64,000 nt of DNA from Pseudomonas asplenii (GTDB taxonomy: Bacteria > Pseudomonadota > Gammaproteobacteria > Pseudomonadales > Pseudomonadaceae). The position numbers and the translations under genes were made by a program. The notes under the pieces are model-generated. The model had not been told where the DNA came from and ran no database searches. It was given only the letters and a program-made list of their open reading frames with translations. Position 1 is the first letter of the stretch. Each line of letters starts with the position of its first letter. The stretch is taken from contig NZ_LT629777.1 in NCBI RefSeq assembly GCF_900105475.1, forward strand, positions 1,736,001 to 1,800,000, read 5' to 3'. Shown piece after piece: positions 25,961 to 35,529 of this stretch.

Positions 25961-27403
25961 ATGTCGCTGTGCTTGACTATTACTAGTTACCACAAGATTA
26001 CCCCTGGCCAATGTCCCGAGAAGACCTTGGACAAGGGGGTGATGGCAATTGGCCGTAGTTCTGAGAATGACTGGGTGCTGCCCGATCCGGAGCGGCTGGT
26101 TTCTTCACGACATTGCGTTATCCAATACAAGGATGGTCGTTACTATCTGACCGATAACAGTACCAACGGCGTGGAACTGGTCAATGCCGGTATTCGTTTG
26201 CGCAGGGGCAACAGTGAGCCGTTGCAGGATGGCGAAGTTATCCGGATCGGTGAGTACGAAATCCGCGTGCGCATCGACTTCAATCTGCAGTGGGCCGATT
26301 CGCCGCTCTCCGGGGTGGACACCTCCAACAGTTTCGAGGCCTTGATGGGCCGTGCTGCCGCCCCGACGCCACCTCCTGTGAATCTTCCAGCGGCGCATTT
26401 TCAGGGCGGCTCGGCGATGGATACCTTGCCTGACCTGTTCGACTTCCTGGCCCCTGCGAGTGTGCCGCCGGCGGCCGTGCCGGATCATGTGCCGGCGCAG
26501 CAGCATGATTTCCGTCCGCCGACGCCGGTGATTGCGCCTGCGCCGGTCGTGGAGCCGATTCCGCCAATAGCCACGGCTGCGGTCGTTGCTCCCAGCGCGA
26601 ACGTGATCCCGGAAGACTGGGACCTGTTCGGCGATACACCGAAAGCCCCCGTCAGCCAGCCTGCGCCGATCCCGGTGGTGATTCCCGAGATCGTTGCGCC
26701 GGCACCTTTGGCGATGGAACCTGTCCCAGCTCCAGCTCCAGCTCCAGCTCCAGTCGCCGTGCCTGAGCCCGTGCCGGCGCCGGTGCTCGCTCCGGTTGCG
26801 GGAGGCGACTCGCAGGCCAACCTGCTGCAAGCCTTTCTGCGTGGTGCCGGGCTCGACCAACTGCGCATCGACAGCGCCCAGGTGGAGGCGCAGATGGAAG
26901 CGGTCGGTCGCAGTTACCGGCTGATGGTCGAAGGTCTGATCGATGTCCTGCGTGCGCGCAGCAGCCTCAAGGGCGAGTTCCGCATGCAGCAGACAATGAT
27001 CCGTCCGGTGGAAAACAACCCGCTCAAGTTCGCTCCGAATGCCGATGAGGCGTTGCTGCTCCTGCTGCGCCATGGCAATCAGGCGTTCATGGCGCCGGAC
27101 CAGGCGGTGCGTGACAGTTTCGATGACCTGCGGGCGCACCAACTGGCGGTGATGGCCGGGGTGGAAGCGGCCATCAAGCATCTGCTCAAGCGTTTCGAAC
27201 CGGCCGAACTGGAAGCCCGCATGAGCCGCCCCGGCGGCTTGTCGAACCTGTTCAGCGGCTCGCGCCAGGCCCAGTACTGGCAGCAGTTCACCGAGTTGTA
27301 CTCGAAGATGTCCCGTGAGGCCGAGGACGACTTCCAGGACCTCTTCGGGCGCGAGTTCAGCCGGGCGTACGAGGAACACAGTGCCCGTCTGGGCAAGGGC
27401 TAG
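25961..27403 (+). CDS. tagH: FHA-domain T6SS scaffold TagH/Fha
   Basis: A 480-residue protein corresponding to Fha1. An N-terminal forkhead-associated domain (about 25-105; GRSSENDWVLPDP, SSRHCVIQYKDGRYYLTDNSTNG) binds phosphothreonine. A long Pro/Ala linker (about 130-285) includes a run of PAPAPAPA encoded by a tandem CCAGCT hexamer at 26725-26753. The C-terminal ImpI/VasC domain (about 285-480) contains MQQTMIRPVENNPLKFAPNADE. PpkA phosphorylates Fha1 to trigger T6SS assembly in P. aeruginosa; PppA reverses it. ATG 25961 follows an AAGGAGG site; an upstream in-frame ATG at 25937 is rejected. First gene of the rightward operon. Confidence 0.93.
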   Translation: MSLCLTITSYHKITPGQCPEKTLDKGVMAIGRSSENDWVLPDPERLVSSRHCVIQYKDGRYYLTDNSTNGVELVNAGIRLRRGNSEPLQDGEVIRIGEYEIRVRIDFNLQWADSPLSGVDTSNSFEALMGRAAAPTPPPVNLPAAHFQGGSAMDTLPDLFDFLAPASVPPAAVPDHVPAQQHDFRPPTPVIAPAPVVEPIPPIATAAVVAPSANVIPEDWDLFGDTPKAPVSQPAPIPVVIPEIVAPAPLAMEPVPAPAPAPAPVAVPEPVPAPVLAPVAGGDSQANLLQAFLRGAGLDQLRIDSAQVEAQMEAVGRSYRLMVEGLIDVLRARSSLKGEFRMQQTMIRPVENNPLKFAPNADEALLLLLRHGNQAFMAPDQAVRDSFDDLRAHQLAVMAGVEAAIKHLLKRFEPAELEARMSRPGGLSNLFSGSRQAQYWQQFTELYSKMSREAEDDFQDLFGREFSRAYEEHSARLGKG

Positions 27404-27456
27404 CACGGCAACACACGGATTTAACGGAAAGTTCAGACCGTCACTGAGGACGCAGG

Positions 27457-27954
27457 ATGATTCACCGAGTTTTACTGGCCGCAGCCATGGCGCTGTTGCT
27501 CAACGCATGCAGCAAGGACGCAGCCGCCCCGGCGCCCGCCGACGAGCCCGCGGCCGATAGCGCCACCGCTGTCCTGAACTTTCATGCCATCTACGGCCTC
27601 AACCCCGGCGCCAATGGCGCGCCGGCGCCGGTCCGGGTGCGCATTTTCGAGCTTAAGAACACCGCCAACTTCAATCGTGCCGATTATTTCGCCCTGGCCG
27701 AACGGGCCCAGGCGACCCTCGGCGCCGACCTGATCGACCAGGACGAAGTGCTGGTCCAGCCTGGCGAGCAACTGAGCGTCGAACGCCCGCTCAATCCCGC
27801 GACCCGCCATGTCGGACTGGTGGTGGGCTATCGCGAGATCGACCAGGCGTTGTGGCGCAATGTGCTCAACGTGCCGCCTCGGCAGGTCACCGATTATCAG
27901 ATCAGCCTCGATGTGCGCGCCGTGCGCAGCGCCGTCGAAGGCTCCGCCCCTTAG
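27457..27954 (+). CDS. tssJ: T6SS outer-membrane lipoprotein TssJ
   Basis: A 165-residue lipoprotein with signal sequence MIHRVLLAAAMALLLNAC and lipidation cysteine C18. The mature part is the transthyretin-like TssJ fold (VRVRIFELKNTANFNRADYF near residue 55, then RHVGLVVGYREIDQALWRN). TssJ anchors the TssL-TssM complex to the outer membrane. It starts 53 bases after tagH with GAGGACGCAGG upstream and precedes tssK by 15 bases. Confidence 0.94.
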   Translation: MIHRVLLAAAMALLLNACSKDAAAPAPADEPAADSATAVLNFHAIYGLNPGANGAPAPVRVRIFELKNTANFNRADYFALAERAQATLGADLIDQDEVLVQPGEQLSVERPLNPATRHVGLVVGYREIDQALWRNVLNVPPRQVTDYQISLDVRAVRSAVEGSAP

Positions 27955-27969
27955 GCAAACGGAGAAGCC

Positions 27970-29304
27970 ATGTCCTGGAACAATCGAGTGGTCTGGTCGG
28001 AAGGCATGTTCATCGGAACGCAGCACTTCCAGCAGCATGACCGTTACCTGGAAAACCTGATCGACGCCCGCAGCCGTCCGCTGTCGGCCGGCGCCTGGGG
28101 ATTCTCCGAACTGTTGATCGACCAGGGCCTGCTGGCCCAGGGCAAGCTGGCTATCGTTTCCGCCAAGGGCCTGCTGCCGGATGGCACGCCGTTCAACATT
28201 CCCCATGACGACCTGGCGCCGAGCCCGCTGAGCATCGAGGACAGCCTGCGCGACGGCGTGATCTACCTGGCGTTGCCGCTCAAGCGTGCCGGTGCCCGCG
28301 ACACCGTGGACGAAGGCGAGGAGCTGGGTGGGGCGCGTTACCTGAGCCAGGTGCGCGAGGTCCGTGACGACAATGCGCCATTCGAGAACCGTGCGCCGGT
28401 GGCCGTGGGTTCCCGTGCCCTGCGCCTGCTGACCGAGGGTGACGGCCTGAGCGACTACGCCGCTATCGGCCTGGTACGGGTCAAGGAAAAACGCGCCGAC
28501 CGCGCCCTGGTGCTGGACGAGAGTTACATCCCTCCAGTGCTCGACGTTGCCTCGAGCAAGCCGCTGGCGGCGTTTCGCAGTGAGTTGCTGGGTCTGTTGC
28601 ACCAGCGCGGCGAAGCCCTCGCCGGGCGGGTGGTGGCCTCGGGGGCGGGCGGTGCCTCGGAAATCGCCGACTTCATGCTGCTGCAACTGGTCAACCGCGC
28701 CGAGCCGCTGGTCAGCCATCTGAGCCAGCTCAGCCCCTTGCACCCGGAGCGCTTCTACAGCGAACTGGTGAGCCTGGCCGGCGAATTTTCGACCTTTTCC
28801 CAGAGTGGCCGGCGCCCGGCCGAGTACCCGCAGTACCAGCATGATGCCCTGGCGCTGAGTTTTGCCCCGGTCATGCAGGCGCTGCGCGAGGCGCTGTCGA
28901 TGCTGATCGACAGCAAGGCGACGCCGATCCCTATCGTGGAAAAGGCCTATGGCATCCATGTGGCCATGCTGGCCGACAGGACGCTGATCGACAACGCCAG
29001 CTTCATCCTGGTCGTGCGTGCCGATATCCCCAGCGAGACCCTGCGCGGACGTTTCGCCCAGCAGAGCAAGATCGGTTCGGTGGAACACATTCGCGACCTG
29101 GTCAACCTGCAACTGCCGGGCATTGGCCTGCTGCCGTTGCCGGTGGCGCCACGGCAGATCCCGTTCCATGCCGGCTCCACCTACTACGAGCTTGATCGTG
29201 GCAGCGAGCACTGGAAGCAACTGATGCACTCTGGCGGTTTCGCCTTCCATGTCGCCGGGGAGTTCCCGGGATTGAACCTGGCGTTCTGGGCCATCCGAGG
29301 ATAA
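27970..29304 (+). CDS. tssK: T6SS baseplate adaptor TssK
   Basis: A 444-residue TssK (ImpJ/VasE family), the trimeric adaptor linking the baseplate to the TssL-TssM membrane complex. Typical features are the opening WNNRVVWSEGMFIGTQHFQQ, the middle YPQYQHDALALSFAPVMQAL and the C-terminal block LVNLQLPGIGLLPLPVAPRQ. The gene lies between tssJ and tssL with only 6 bases to tssL, the order shared by most T6SS clusters. Confidence 0.96.
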   Translation: MSWNNRVVWSEGMFIGTQHFQQHDRYLENLIDARSRPLSAGAWGFSELLIDQGLLAQGKLAIVSAKGLLPDGTPFNIPHDDLAPSPLSIEDSLRDGVIYLALPLKRAGARDTVDEGEELGGARYLSQVREVRDDNAPFENRAPVAVGSRALRLLTEGDGLSDYAAIGLVRVKEKRADRALVLDESYIPPVLDVASSKPLAAFRSELLGLLHQRGEALAGRVVASGAGGASEIADFMLLQLVNRAEPLVSHLSQLSPLHPERFYSELVSLAGEFSTFSQSGRRPAEYPQYQHDALALSFAPVMQALREALSMLIDSKATPIPIVEKAYGIHVAMLADRTLIDNASFILVVRADIPSETLRGRFAQQSKIGSVEHIRDLVNLQLPGIGLLPLPVAPRQIPFHAGSTYYELDRGSEHWKQLMHSGGFAFHVAGEFPGLNLAFWAIRG

Positions 29305-29310
29305 GCGGCG

Positions 29311-30636
29311 ATGCACTCCAATGAAGATCCGCTGGGTCAGCCTGCCCCGGCCCCCAACGACCGTACCCAGTTCATGCCGCGCCCCGGTGGCCGCGAGTCC
29401 CAGGCCGCCCCACGGGCCGAGCCGGCGGCCGCGCTGTCGATGCCGGCCGCGCCGTTGCCGATCGGCCAGTCCCAGGGCCTGAACCCGCTGGAGAGCGCTG
29501 CCGGCCCGCTGCTGGCGCTGCTCACGCGGCTGCGCAATACCATTGCCCATCCGGCCCCGGCCAGCCTGCGCGCGCAGTTGCTGGGTTACCTGCGCCAGTT
29601 CGAGGAGCGCGCCGAAGCTGCCGGTATGGCGCGCAACGAAGTGTTGCTGGCCCGCTACGCCTTGTGCACTGCCCTCGACGAAGCGGTGCTCAGCACGCCG
29701 TGGGGCAGCACCAGCGAGTGGGGCAAGCAGAGCCTGTTGATCACCGTGCACAACGAGGCCTGGGGCGGCGAGAAGGTGTTCCAGTTGCTCGAGCACTGCC
29801 TGCAGAGCCCGCGCGAGCGCCTGTACCTGCTGGAGTTGCTGTACCTGTGCATGTGCCTGGGTTTCGAAGGCCGTTATCGGGTGATGAACGACGGTCGCAG
29901 TCAGTTGGAAGCGCTGCGTGAGCGCACCGCCGCGACCATCCGCAGTGCCCGTGGCGAATACGAGCGTGAGCTGTCGCCGCGTTGGCGTGGCCTGAGCGTG
30001 GCCCGCGACCGCCTGAGCCAGTTCATGCCGCCCTGGGTGGGGGTGGCCATCGGCCTGGCGTTGCTGCTGGCGCTGCTGTTCGGCCTGCGCCTGAAGCTGG
30101 CCGCCGATGCCGAGCCGGTGTTCAAGAATATCCATGCCCTGGGCGAGATTCCGGTGCAGACCATCGACCGGCCCGTGGTTCAGCCCAAGCTGGTCGAGCG
30201 GCCGCGCCTGGCGGGTTTCCTGGCCGAAGAGATCAAGGCCGGCAAGGTCGCGGTCGAGGACAAGGTCGACCGTTCGGTGGTGACCATCCGGGGCGACGAA
30301 CTGTTCGCCTCGGGCAGCGCCAGCATCGTTGATGACTTCCAGCCACTGATGCTGCGTATTGCCGACGCCATCCACAAGGTCAAGGGCCAGGTGCGGGTCA
30401 CCGGGCACAGCGACAACCGTCCGATCGCCACCCTGCGCTTCCCGTCGAACTGGGCGTTGTCCCAGGCGCGGGCCGAGCAGGTGTTGCAGATCCTCGCGGC
30501 GAAGACCGGCCAGCCTGAGCGCTTCAGTGCCGAAGGGCGCAGCGATACCGAGCCGTTGGCGTCGAACGCCACGGCCGAGGGCCGGGCGAAGAATCGTCGG
30601 GTGGAAATCACAGTCTTGGCGGAGGGAGTCGAGTGA
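29311..30636 (+). CDS. tssL: T6SS inner-membrane protein TssL with OmpA-like peptidoglycan-binding domain
   Basis: A 441-residue fused TssL. The cytoplasmic DotU/IcmH domain (about 55-215) has LLTRLRNTIAHPAPASLRAQ, LDEAVLSTPWG and the CMCLGFEGRYRV block. A single membrane span WVGVAIGLALLLALLFGL lies near residues 242-259. The periplasmic end carries an OmpA/MotB domain with VTGHSDNRPI and GRSDTEPLASN, which anchors the complex to the cell wall. This extended form is also what I recall for the P. aeruginosa HSI-I system. The stop overlaps the tssM start (GTGA). Confidence 0.94.
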   Translation: MHSNEDPLGQPAPAPNDRTQFMPRPGGRESQAAPRAEPAAALSMPAAPLPIGQSQGLNPLESAAGPLLALLTRLRNTIAHPAPASLRAQLLGYLRQFEERAEAAGMARNEVLLARYALCTALDEAVLSTPWGSTSEWGKQSLLITVHNEAWGGEKVFQLLEHCLQSPRERLYLLELLYLCMCLGFEGRYRVMNDGRSQLEALRERTAATIRSARGEYERELSPRWRGLSVARDRLSQFMPPWVGVAIGLALLLALLFGLRLKLAADAEPVFKNIHALGEIPVQTIDRPVVQPKLVERPRLAGFLAEEIKAGKVAVEDKVDRSVVTIRGDELFASGSASIVDDFQPLMLRIADAIHKVKGQVRVTGHSDNRPIATLRFPSNWALSQARAEQVLQILAAKTGQPERFSAEGRSDTEPLASNATAEGRAKNRRVEITVLAEGVE

Positions 30637-33600
30637 AGGCGTTTTTCGGTTTTGTCATTCGCTGGGTGATCCCTGTGCTGGGGCTGATCGCCCTGAGCCT
30701 GATCATCTGGTTCGTCGGCCCGCTGCTCGAAATGTTGGTGCCGCAAGGGCGGCGCTGGGCGTTGATCATCCTGATCTTCGCGATCTGGATCGGTTATCGC
30801 CTGTTCCGTCTGATCCAGGCCCGGCGCCAGGCGGCGAAAGTCATGCAGAGTCTGGCCGCCGACACGCCACCGGATGCGGCCAGTGTCGCCACCGCCGAAG
30901 AGCTGGCGACCCTGCGCCAGCGCATGGACGAGGCGCTGGTGCTGTTGAAGAAGGCCCGGCTCGGAGGCGATGAACGCCGTAACCTGTATGAGCTGCCGTG
31001 GTACGTAATCATTGGCCCACCCGGCTCGGGCAAGACCACCGCACTGGTCAACTCCGGTCTGCATTTCCCGCTTGCAGCGCAACTCGGCGCCGGAGCGATC
31101 CGGGGTGTCGGCGGTACGCGCAACTGCGACTGGTGGTTCACCGACGAAGCCGTGCTGCTCGACACCGCTGGCCGCTACACCACCCAGGACAGTCATGCCC
31201 AGGTGGATAAGGCGGCCTGGCTGGGCTTTCTCGATCTGCTCAAGACCCAGCGTTCGCGCCGTCCTATCGATGGTGCGTTTATCGCCATCAGTCTTTCCGA
31301 CCTGCTGCTGGGTACCGATGCCGAGCGCGCGGCTCACGCCGTGGCGATCCGGGCGCGGATCCAGGAGTTGTATACCCAGCTTGGCGTGCGCTTCCCGATC
31401 TACCTGATGCTGACCAAGCTCGACCTGGTGCCGGGTTTCATGGAGTTCTTCGACGCCCTGAGCAAGGAAGAGCGGGCGCAGGTGTGGGGCACGACCTTTA
31501 CCCTGGACGACGGCAAGCACGCCGAAAGCCCGCTGGTGCACTTCAAGGGCGAGTTCGCCGCGTTGGAACAGCGGCTCAACGAGCGTCTGGTGGAACGTCT
31601 GCAACAGGAGCGCGACCCGGCGCGGCGCGATCTGATCTACGGCTTCCCGCAGCAGTTCGGCGCGCTGCGCGAGTCCCTGCAGAGCTTCCTCGACGGTGTG
31701 TTCAAGCCCAATGCCTATGAAGACCGGGCGCTGTTGCGCGGCGTGTACTTCACCAGCGGTACCCAGGAAGGCAGCCCGATCGACCGACTGATCGGCGCCA
31801 TGGCCCAGAGCATGAGCCTGGACCGCCAGCACCTGGCCCGCCAGAGTGGTACCGGGCGCAGTTACTTCATCGAAAAACTGTTCACTGCCGTGGCCTTTGC
31901 CGAGCGCGGCTTGGTCGGGGTCAACCCCAAGGTCGAGCGGCGGCGCAAGTGGCTGGCTCGCGGCGTATTGGCGGCGACGGTCGCGGTGGTGTTGCTGGTC
32001 AGTACCTTGTGGTTGATCAGCTACAAGGCCAACCAGGCCTATATCGCCCAGGTCGACCAGAAGGTCGCGCCGCTGGCCCAGAGTGTGCAGAACCTCAGCC
32101 CGGCACAACGTGACGTGCTGGCGGTGTTGCCGCTGCTCAATGCGGTCAGGCACCTGGCCGGCGATGCACCGGGCTGGTCCGAGGGCCTGGGCTTGTACCA
32201 GGGCGACATGCTCGAAGCGGAGTCCGCCAGCGTCTATCGCAAGCTGCTGATCGCGGTGTTCGCGCCGCGGCTGGTGACTCGTGTCGAAGAACAGTTGCGC
32301 AGTGGCGGCAGTTCGGACTTCCTCTACGAGGGCTTGAAGGCCTACCTGATGCTGGCCGACAACGAGCACTATGACCCGGAGTTCATCAAGGCCTGGATCG
32401 CCCTCGACTGGGACCGCAACCTGCCACGGGACCTGCCGCCGGAGCAGCGCCTGGCCCTGGGTGAACACCTCAAGGCGTTGTTCGATCGGCATCCGCCGAA
32501 TGCCCGGCTGGATGAGCGACTGATCGACGACCTGCGCCGCCAGTTGCAGCAATTGCCGGTGGCGCAGCGGGTCTACGACCGGGTCAAGCGCCAGAAGCTG
32601 CCCGAGGGTGTAGCGGATTTCCGCCTGAGTGACGCCGCTGGCCGCGATGCCGCGCTGGTGTTCAGCCGCAAGAGCGGCAAGCCGCTGAGTGAGCCGCTGA
32701 GCGGTTTCTTCACCGCCAAGGGTTATCGCCAGGCATTCCTGCTGGCCAGTCTGAACCAGGCTGGAACCCTGGCTGAAGAACAGTGGGTGTTGGGCCGCGA
32801 CCAGGGCGAGCAGCAGAACGTCGCCAGCCTGGCGGCGGATGTGCGCCGTCTGTACTTCCAGGATTACCAGCGCCAGTGGGATGCCTTGCTGGCGGATATC
32901 GACTTCGTGCCGATCACCAGCGTGGCCCAGGCGGCCGATGTGCTGCGGGTGATCTCCGGTCCGACTTCGCCGCTTAAAAAGCTGCTGGTGGCGGTGGCCA
33001 AGGAAACCGATCTGCAGCAGGAAGAACGCCTGTTGGCAGCCCAGGGCAAGAAGGTCGACAGTGGTGTCGACCAGATCAAGCAACGCCTGGGCTCGATGCT
33101 TGGCCAGGATCAACCGTCCGGCGATGCGCCAGCGGCGCCGGCCGAAGATCCGGTCAGCGCGCATTTCGCCGAACTCAACGCCCTGGTCAGCAAGGGCGAG
33201 GGCGAACCGGCAGCCATCGATAGCCTGCTGGCGGACATGAACGCGCTGTATGTGCAGGTCAGTGCGATGGTCGGTGCCAGCGGCGATGCCCTGCTCGGTG
33301 AAGCGAAGAACCAGGCGGCGGGCGCTGCGGCGCGGGTCAGCCTGAATGCCGAGCGACAGCCAGCGCTGGTCCAGGGGCTGGTCAAGTCGGTAGTCAGCTC
33401 GACCACCAACAGCATGATGGGCGGGGTGCGTAACCAGTTGAACGCGGCCTGGGTCAGCGAGGTGGTGAACGTCTACCGGCAGTCCCTCAGCGGCCGTTAT
33501 CCGCTGTCTCCTGGCAGCGCCCGGGACGCGACCCTCGACGACTTCGGCCAGTTCTTTGGCGTGGGCGGGGTGATGGACAACTACTTCCGCAAGTACCTGC

Positions 33601-34136
33601 AACCCTACGTCGACACCTCGACCGCGACCTGGCGCTGGCAGCCGGGTGCGGCGCAGAAACTGGGGATTTCGCCGGGTGTGTTGCAGACCTTCCAGCGCGC
33701 TGCGGCGATTCGTGATGCGTTCTTCCGCTCCGGCGGTACCCAGCCGATCGTACGTTTCGAACTGAAGCCGGTGGCGATGGATGCCTCGATCACCCAGTTC
33801 CTGCTCGACCTCGACGGCCAGCAGATCAGCTATGACCACGGCCCGAGCCGGCCGGTGGCGATGCAGTGGCCGAATCCGGGCAGTATCGGGGTGGTGCGCC
33901 TGTCGATTTCGCCGCCTTCGGCCACCGGTCGTTCCGGCGTGACCCTGGACGGCCCGTGGGCCTGGTTCCGTCTGCTGGAGCAGTCGGACCTGGTGGCCGG
34001 CAACTCGCCGGACCGCTTCAACCTGCGTCTGCGGGTCGATGGTGCGAGCATCTCCTACGAGTTGCGCGCCAACAGCGCCTTCAACCCGTTCAAGAGCCGC
34101 GTGCTCAGTGGCTTCAGCCTGCCGGAGCGCCTATGA
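30633..34136 (+). CDS. tssM: T6SS inner-membrane protein TssM (IcmF)
   Basis: A 1167-residue IcmF protein spanning the envelope. Two N-terminal membrane segments (about 10-30 and 42-60) precede a cytoplasmic GTPase-like domain with intact Walker A GPPGSGKT at 128-135. A third membrane span lies near residue 440 (AATVAVVLLVSTLWLIS). A long periplasmic region that contacts TssJ follows to the end. The start is GTG at 30633, overlapping the tssL stop by 4 bases and preceded by GGAGGGA. The stop overlaps tagF by 4 bases. Confidence 0.96.
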   Translation: MKAFFGFVIRWVIPVLGLIALSLIIWFVGPLLEMLVPQGRRWALIILIFAIWIGYRLFRLIQARRQAAKVMQSLAADTPPDAASVATAEELATLRQRMDEALVLLKKARLGGDERRNLYELPWYVIIGPPGSGKTTALVNSGLHFPLAAQLGAGAIRGVGGTRNCDWWFTDEAVLLDTAGRYTTQDSHAQVDKAAWLGFLDLLKTQRSRRPIDGAFIAISLSDLLLGTDAERAAHAVAIRARIQELYTQLGVRFPIYLMLTKLDLVPGFMEFFDALSKEERAQVWGTTFTLDDGKHAESPLVHFKGEFAALEQRLNERLVERLQQERDPARRDLIYGFPQQFGALRESLQSFLDGVFKPNAYEDRALLRGVYFTSGTQEGSPIDRLIGAMAQSMSLDRQHLARQSGTGRSYFIEKLFTAVAFAERGLVGVNPKVERRRKWLARGVLAATVAVVLLVSTLWLISYKANQAYIAQVDQKVAPLAQSVQNLSPAQRDVLAVLPLLNAVRHLAGDAPGWSEGLGLYQGDMLEAESASVYRKLLIAVFAPRLVTRVEEQLRSGGSSDFLYEGLKAYLMLADNEHYDPEFIKAWIALDWDRNLPRDLPPEQRLALGEHLKALFDRHPPNARLDERLIDDLRRQLQQLPVAQRVYDRVKRQKLPEGVADFRLSDAAGRDAALVFSRKSGKPLSEPLSGFFTAKGYRQAFLLASLNQAGTLAEEQWVLGRDQGEQQNVASLAADVRRLYFQDYQRQWDALLADIDFVPITSVAQAADVLRVISGPTSPLKKLLVAVAKETDLQQEERLLAAQGKKVDSGVDQIKQRLGSMLGQDQPSGDAPAAPAEDPVSAHFAELNALVSKGEGEPAAIDSLLADMNALYVQVSAMVGASGDALLGEAKNQAAGAAARVSLNAERQPALVQGLVKSVVSSTTNSMMGGVRNQLNAAWVSEVVNVYRQSLSGRYPLSPGSARDATLDDFGQFFGVGGVMDNYFRKYLQPYVDTSTATWRWQPGAAQKLGISPGVLQTFQRAAAIRDAFFRSGGTQPIVRFELKPVAMDASITQFLLDLDGQQISYDHGPSRPVAMQWPNPGSIGVVRLSISPPSATGRSGVTLDGPWAWFRLLEQSDLVAGNSPDRFNLRLRVDGASISYELRANSAFNPFKSRVLSGFSLPERL

Positions 34137-34786
34137 CGACAGTGGGTTACTACGGCAAACTGGCCAGTCGCGGCGACTTTGTCAGCCGGGCGCTGCCCCA
34201 GGGTTTCCTGCAGCCGTGGGATGCCTGGCTGGCGTCCGGGTTGCACGCCAGCCAGCAGCAATTGGGTAGCGATTGGTTGAATGTGTACCTGGTCAGCCCG
34301 CTCTGGCGGTTCGTGCTGGCGCCGGGGGTCTGCGGTCCGGAGGCGGTGGCCGGGGTACTGATGCCGAGCATCGACCGGGTTGGCCGCTATTTTCCGCTGA
34401 CGGTGGCCCAGCCGCTGGATGCCGAGCATGCCCTGGCGAAGGTGGTCGGCGGTGCTGATGACTGGTTCGAACGGGCCGAAGCCTTGTTGTTGGCGACCCT
34501 GGAGGAGGGGGCCAGCTTCGAGGCGTTCGATCATGGCGTGCAGCACCTGAGTAAGTTGCCGTTCGCCAACAAGGCCCCGACCAGCGAGTTCGCCGGTCTG
34601 CAGCGCTTTGCCGCGCTCGACGCGCAGAGTCGCGGCCAGGCCCTGGCCGAACAGGCCTGCGCGGGCGCGAGCCTGTGGTGGGGACGCGGTTCGCAGCGGA
34701 TCGACGCCGGCCTGATGCGTTGCGAAGGCCTGCCGGCCAGCGCCGATTTCGGCAGCTTCCTGCTGGGCAAGGGGGCGGCGAGCTAG
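34133..34786 (+). CDS. tagF: T6SS-associated post-translational repressor TagF
   Basis: A 217-residue TagF (DUF2094/ImpM family), which in P. aeruginosa holds the HSI-I system off by acting on Fha, independently of the kinase pathway. The opening VGYYGKLASRGDFVSRALPQ and the later WLASGL, SPLWRFVLAPGVCG and VGRYFPLTVAQPL are family hallmarks. ATG 34133 overlaps the tssM stop by 4 bases; a longer frame starting inside tssM is rejected. The TAG stop directly abuts the pppA start with no spacing. Confidence 0.93.
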   Translation: MTTVGYYGKLASRGDFVSRALPQGFLQPWDAWLASGLHASQQQLGSDWLNVYLVSPLWRFVLAPGVCGPEAVAGVLMPSIDRVGRYFPLTVAQPLDAEHALAKVVGGADDWFERAEALLLATLEEGASFEAFDHGVQHLSKLPFANKAPTSEFAGLQRFAALDAQSRGQALAEQACAGASLWWGRGSQRIDAGLMRCEGLPASADFGSFLLGKGAAS

Positions 34787-35515
34787 ATGGCCAGTACCCC
34801 AGTAATCAACTATCGGTCCGCCAGCTACAGCCATGTCGGCATGGTGCGCCAGATCAACGAGGACGCCTGCCTCGAATTGCCCGATGCCGGCCTCTGGGCC
34901 GTGGCCGATGGCATGGGTGGGCATGCGGCGGGCGACTATGTCGCCAGCCTGATCGTCGATACCCTGCGGCGCATCCCGCCGTCCGATTCCCTGGCGATCT
35001 ACAGCAATGCCCTGCGCACCCGCCTGGCCGAAGTCAATGCGGCGGTTCGCGAGGAAGCCGCAAACCGTGGCGTGACGATGATGGGCAGCACCGTGGTGCT
35101 GTTGGCGGTACGCGGCGACAGCGCGACCTGCCTGTGGGCCGGCGACAGCCGCCTGTACCGCCTGCGCGATGGGCAACTGGAGAGCATTTCCCGCGATCAC
35201 AGCTACGTCCAGGACCTGCAGGACAGCGGCCTGCTCAGCGAGGCCGAGGCGCGGGTGCATCCGCGGGCCAATATCGTCACCCGGGCGATTGGTGTCGAGG
35301 CACAACTGGAGCTGTCGATGAGCAATTTCCAGGTGCTCCCTGGCGATAGCTTCCTGCTGTGCAGCGACGGTCTGAACAAGACCGCCGAGGATGCCGAGAT
35401 CCGTGACGTGCTCGGCCATCCGCAACCCTACGAAGTGGTACGCAGCCTGGTCCACCTGGGCCTGACCCGGGGAGCCCCCGACAACATTACGGCGATCGTC
35501 GTCAAAGCCACCTGA
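34787..35515 (+). CDS. pppA: Ser/Thr protein phosphatase PppA (PP2C family)
   Basis: A 242-residue PP2C-type, metal-dependent phosphatase that dephosphorylates Fha and resets the T6SS. The conserved metal-site motifs are all present: RQINEDACLEL, VADGMGGH, WAGDSRLYRLR, SRDHSYVQDL, LCSDGLNK and APDNITAIVV. It has no membrane segment. It lies immediately after tagF and 14 bases before its opposing kinase ppkA, as in HSI-I of P. aeruginosa. Confidence 0.95.
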   Translation: MASTPVINYRSASYSHVGMVRQINEDACLELPDAGLWAVADGMGGHAAGDYVASLIVDTLRRIPPSDSLAIYSNALRTRLAEVNAAVREEAANRGVTMMGSTVVLLAVRGDSATCLWAGDSRLYRLRDGQLESISRDHSYVQDLQDSGLLSEAEARVHPRANIVTRAIGVEAQLELSMSNFQVLPGDSFLLCSDGLNKTAEDAEIRDVLGHPQPYEVVRSLVHLGLTRGAPDNITAIVVKAT

Positions 35516-35529
35516 AGACACTTCCCTAC

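Noticed and set aside
27472..30408. A 978-codon minus-strand frame opposite tssJ, tssK and tssL.
   Set aside because: No motifs, antisense to three intact T6SS genes.
30180..33839. A 1219-codon open frame on the minus strand opposite tssM and tssL.
   Set aside because: It mirrors tssM codons with no domain or ribosome site; a G+C-rich shadow.
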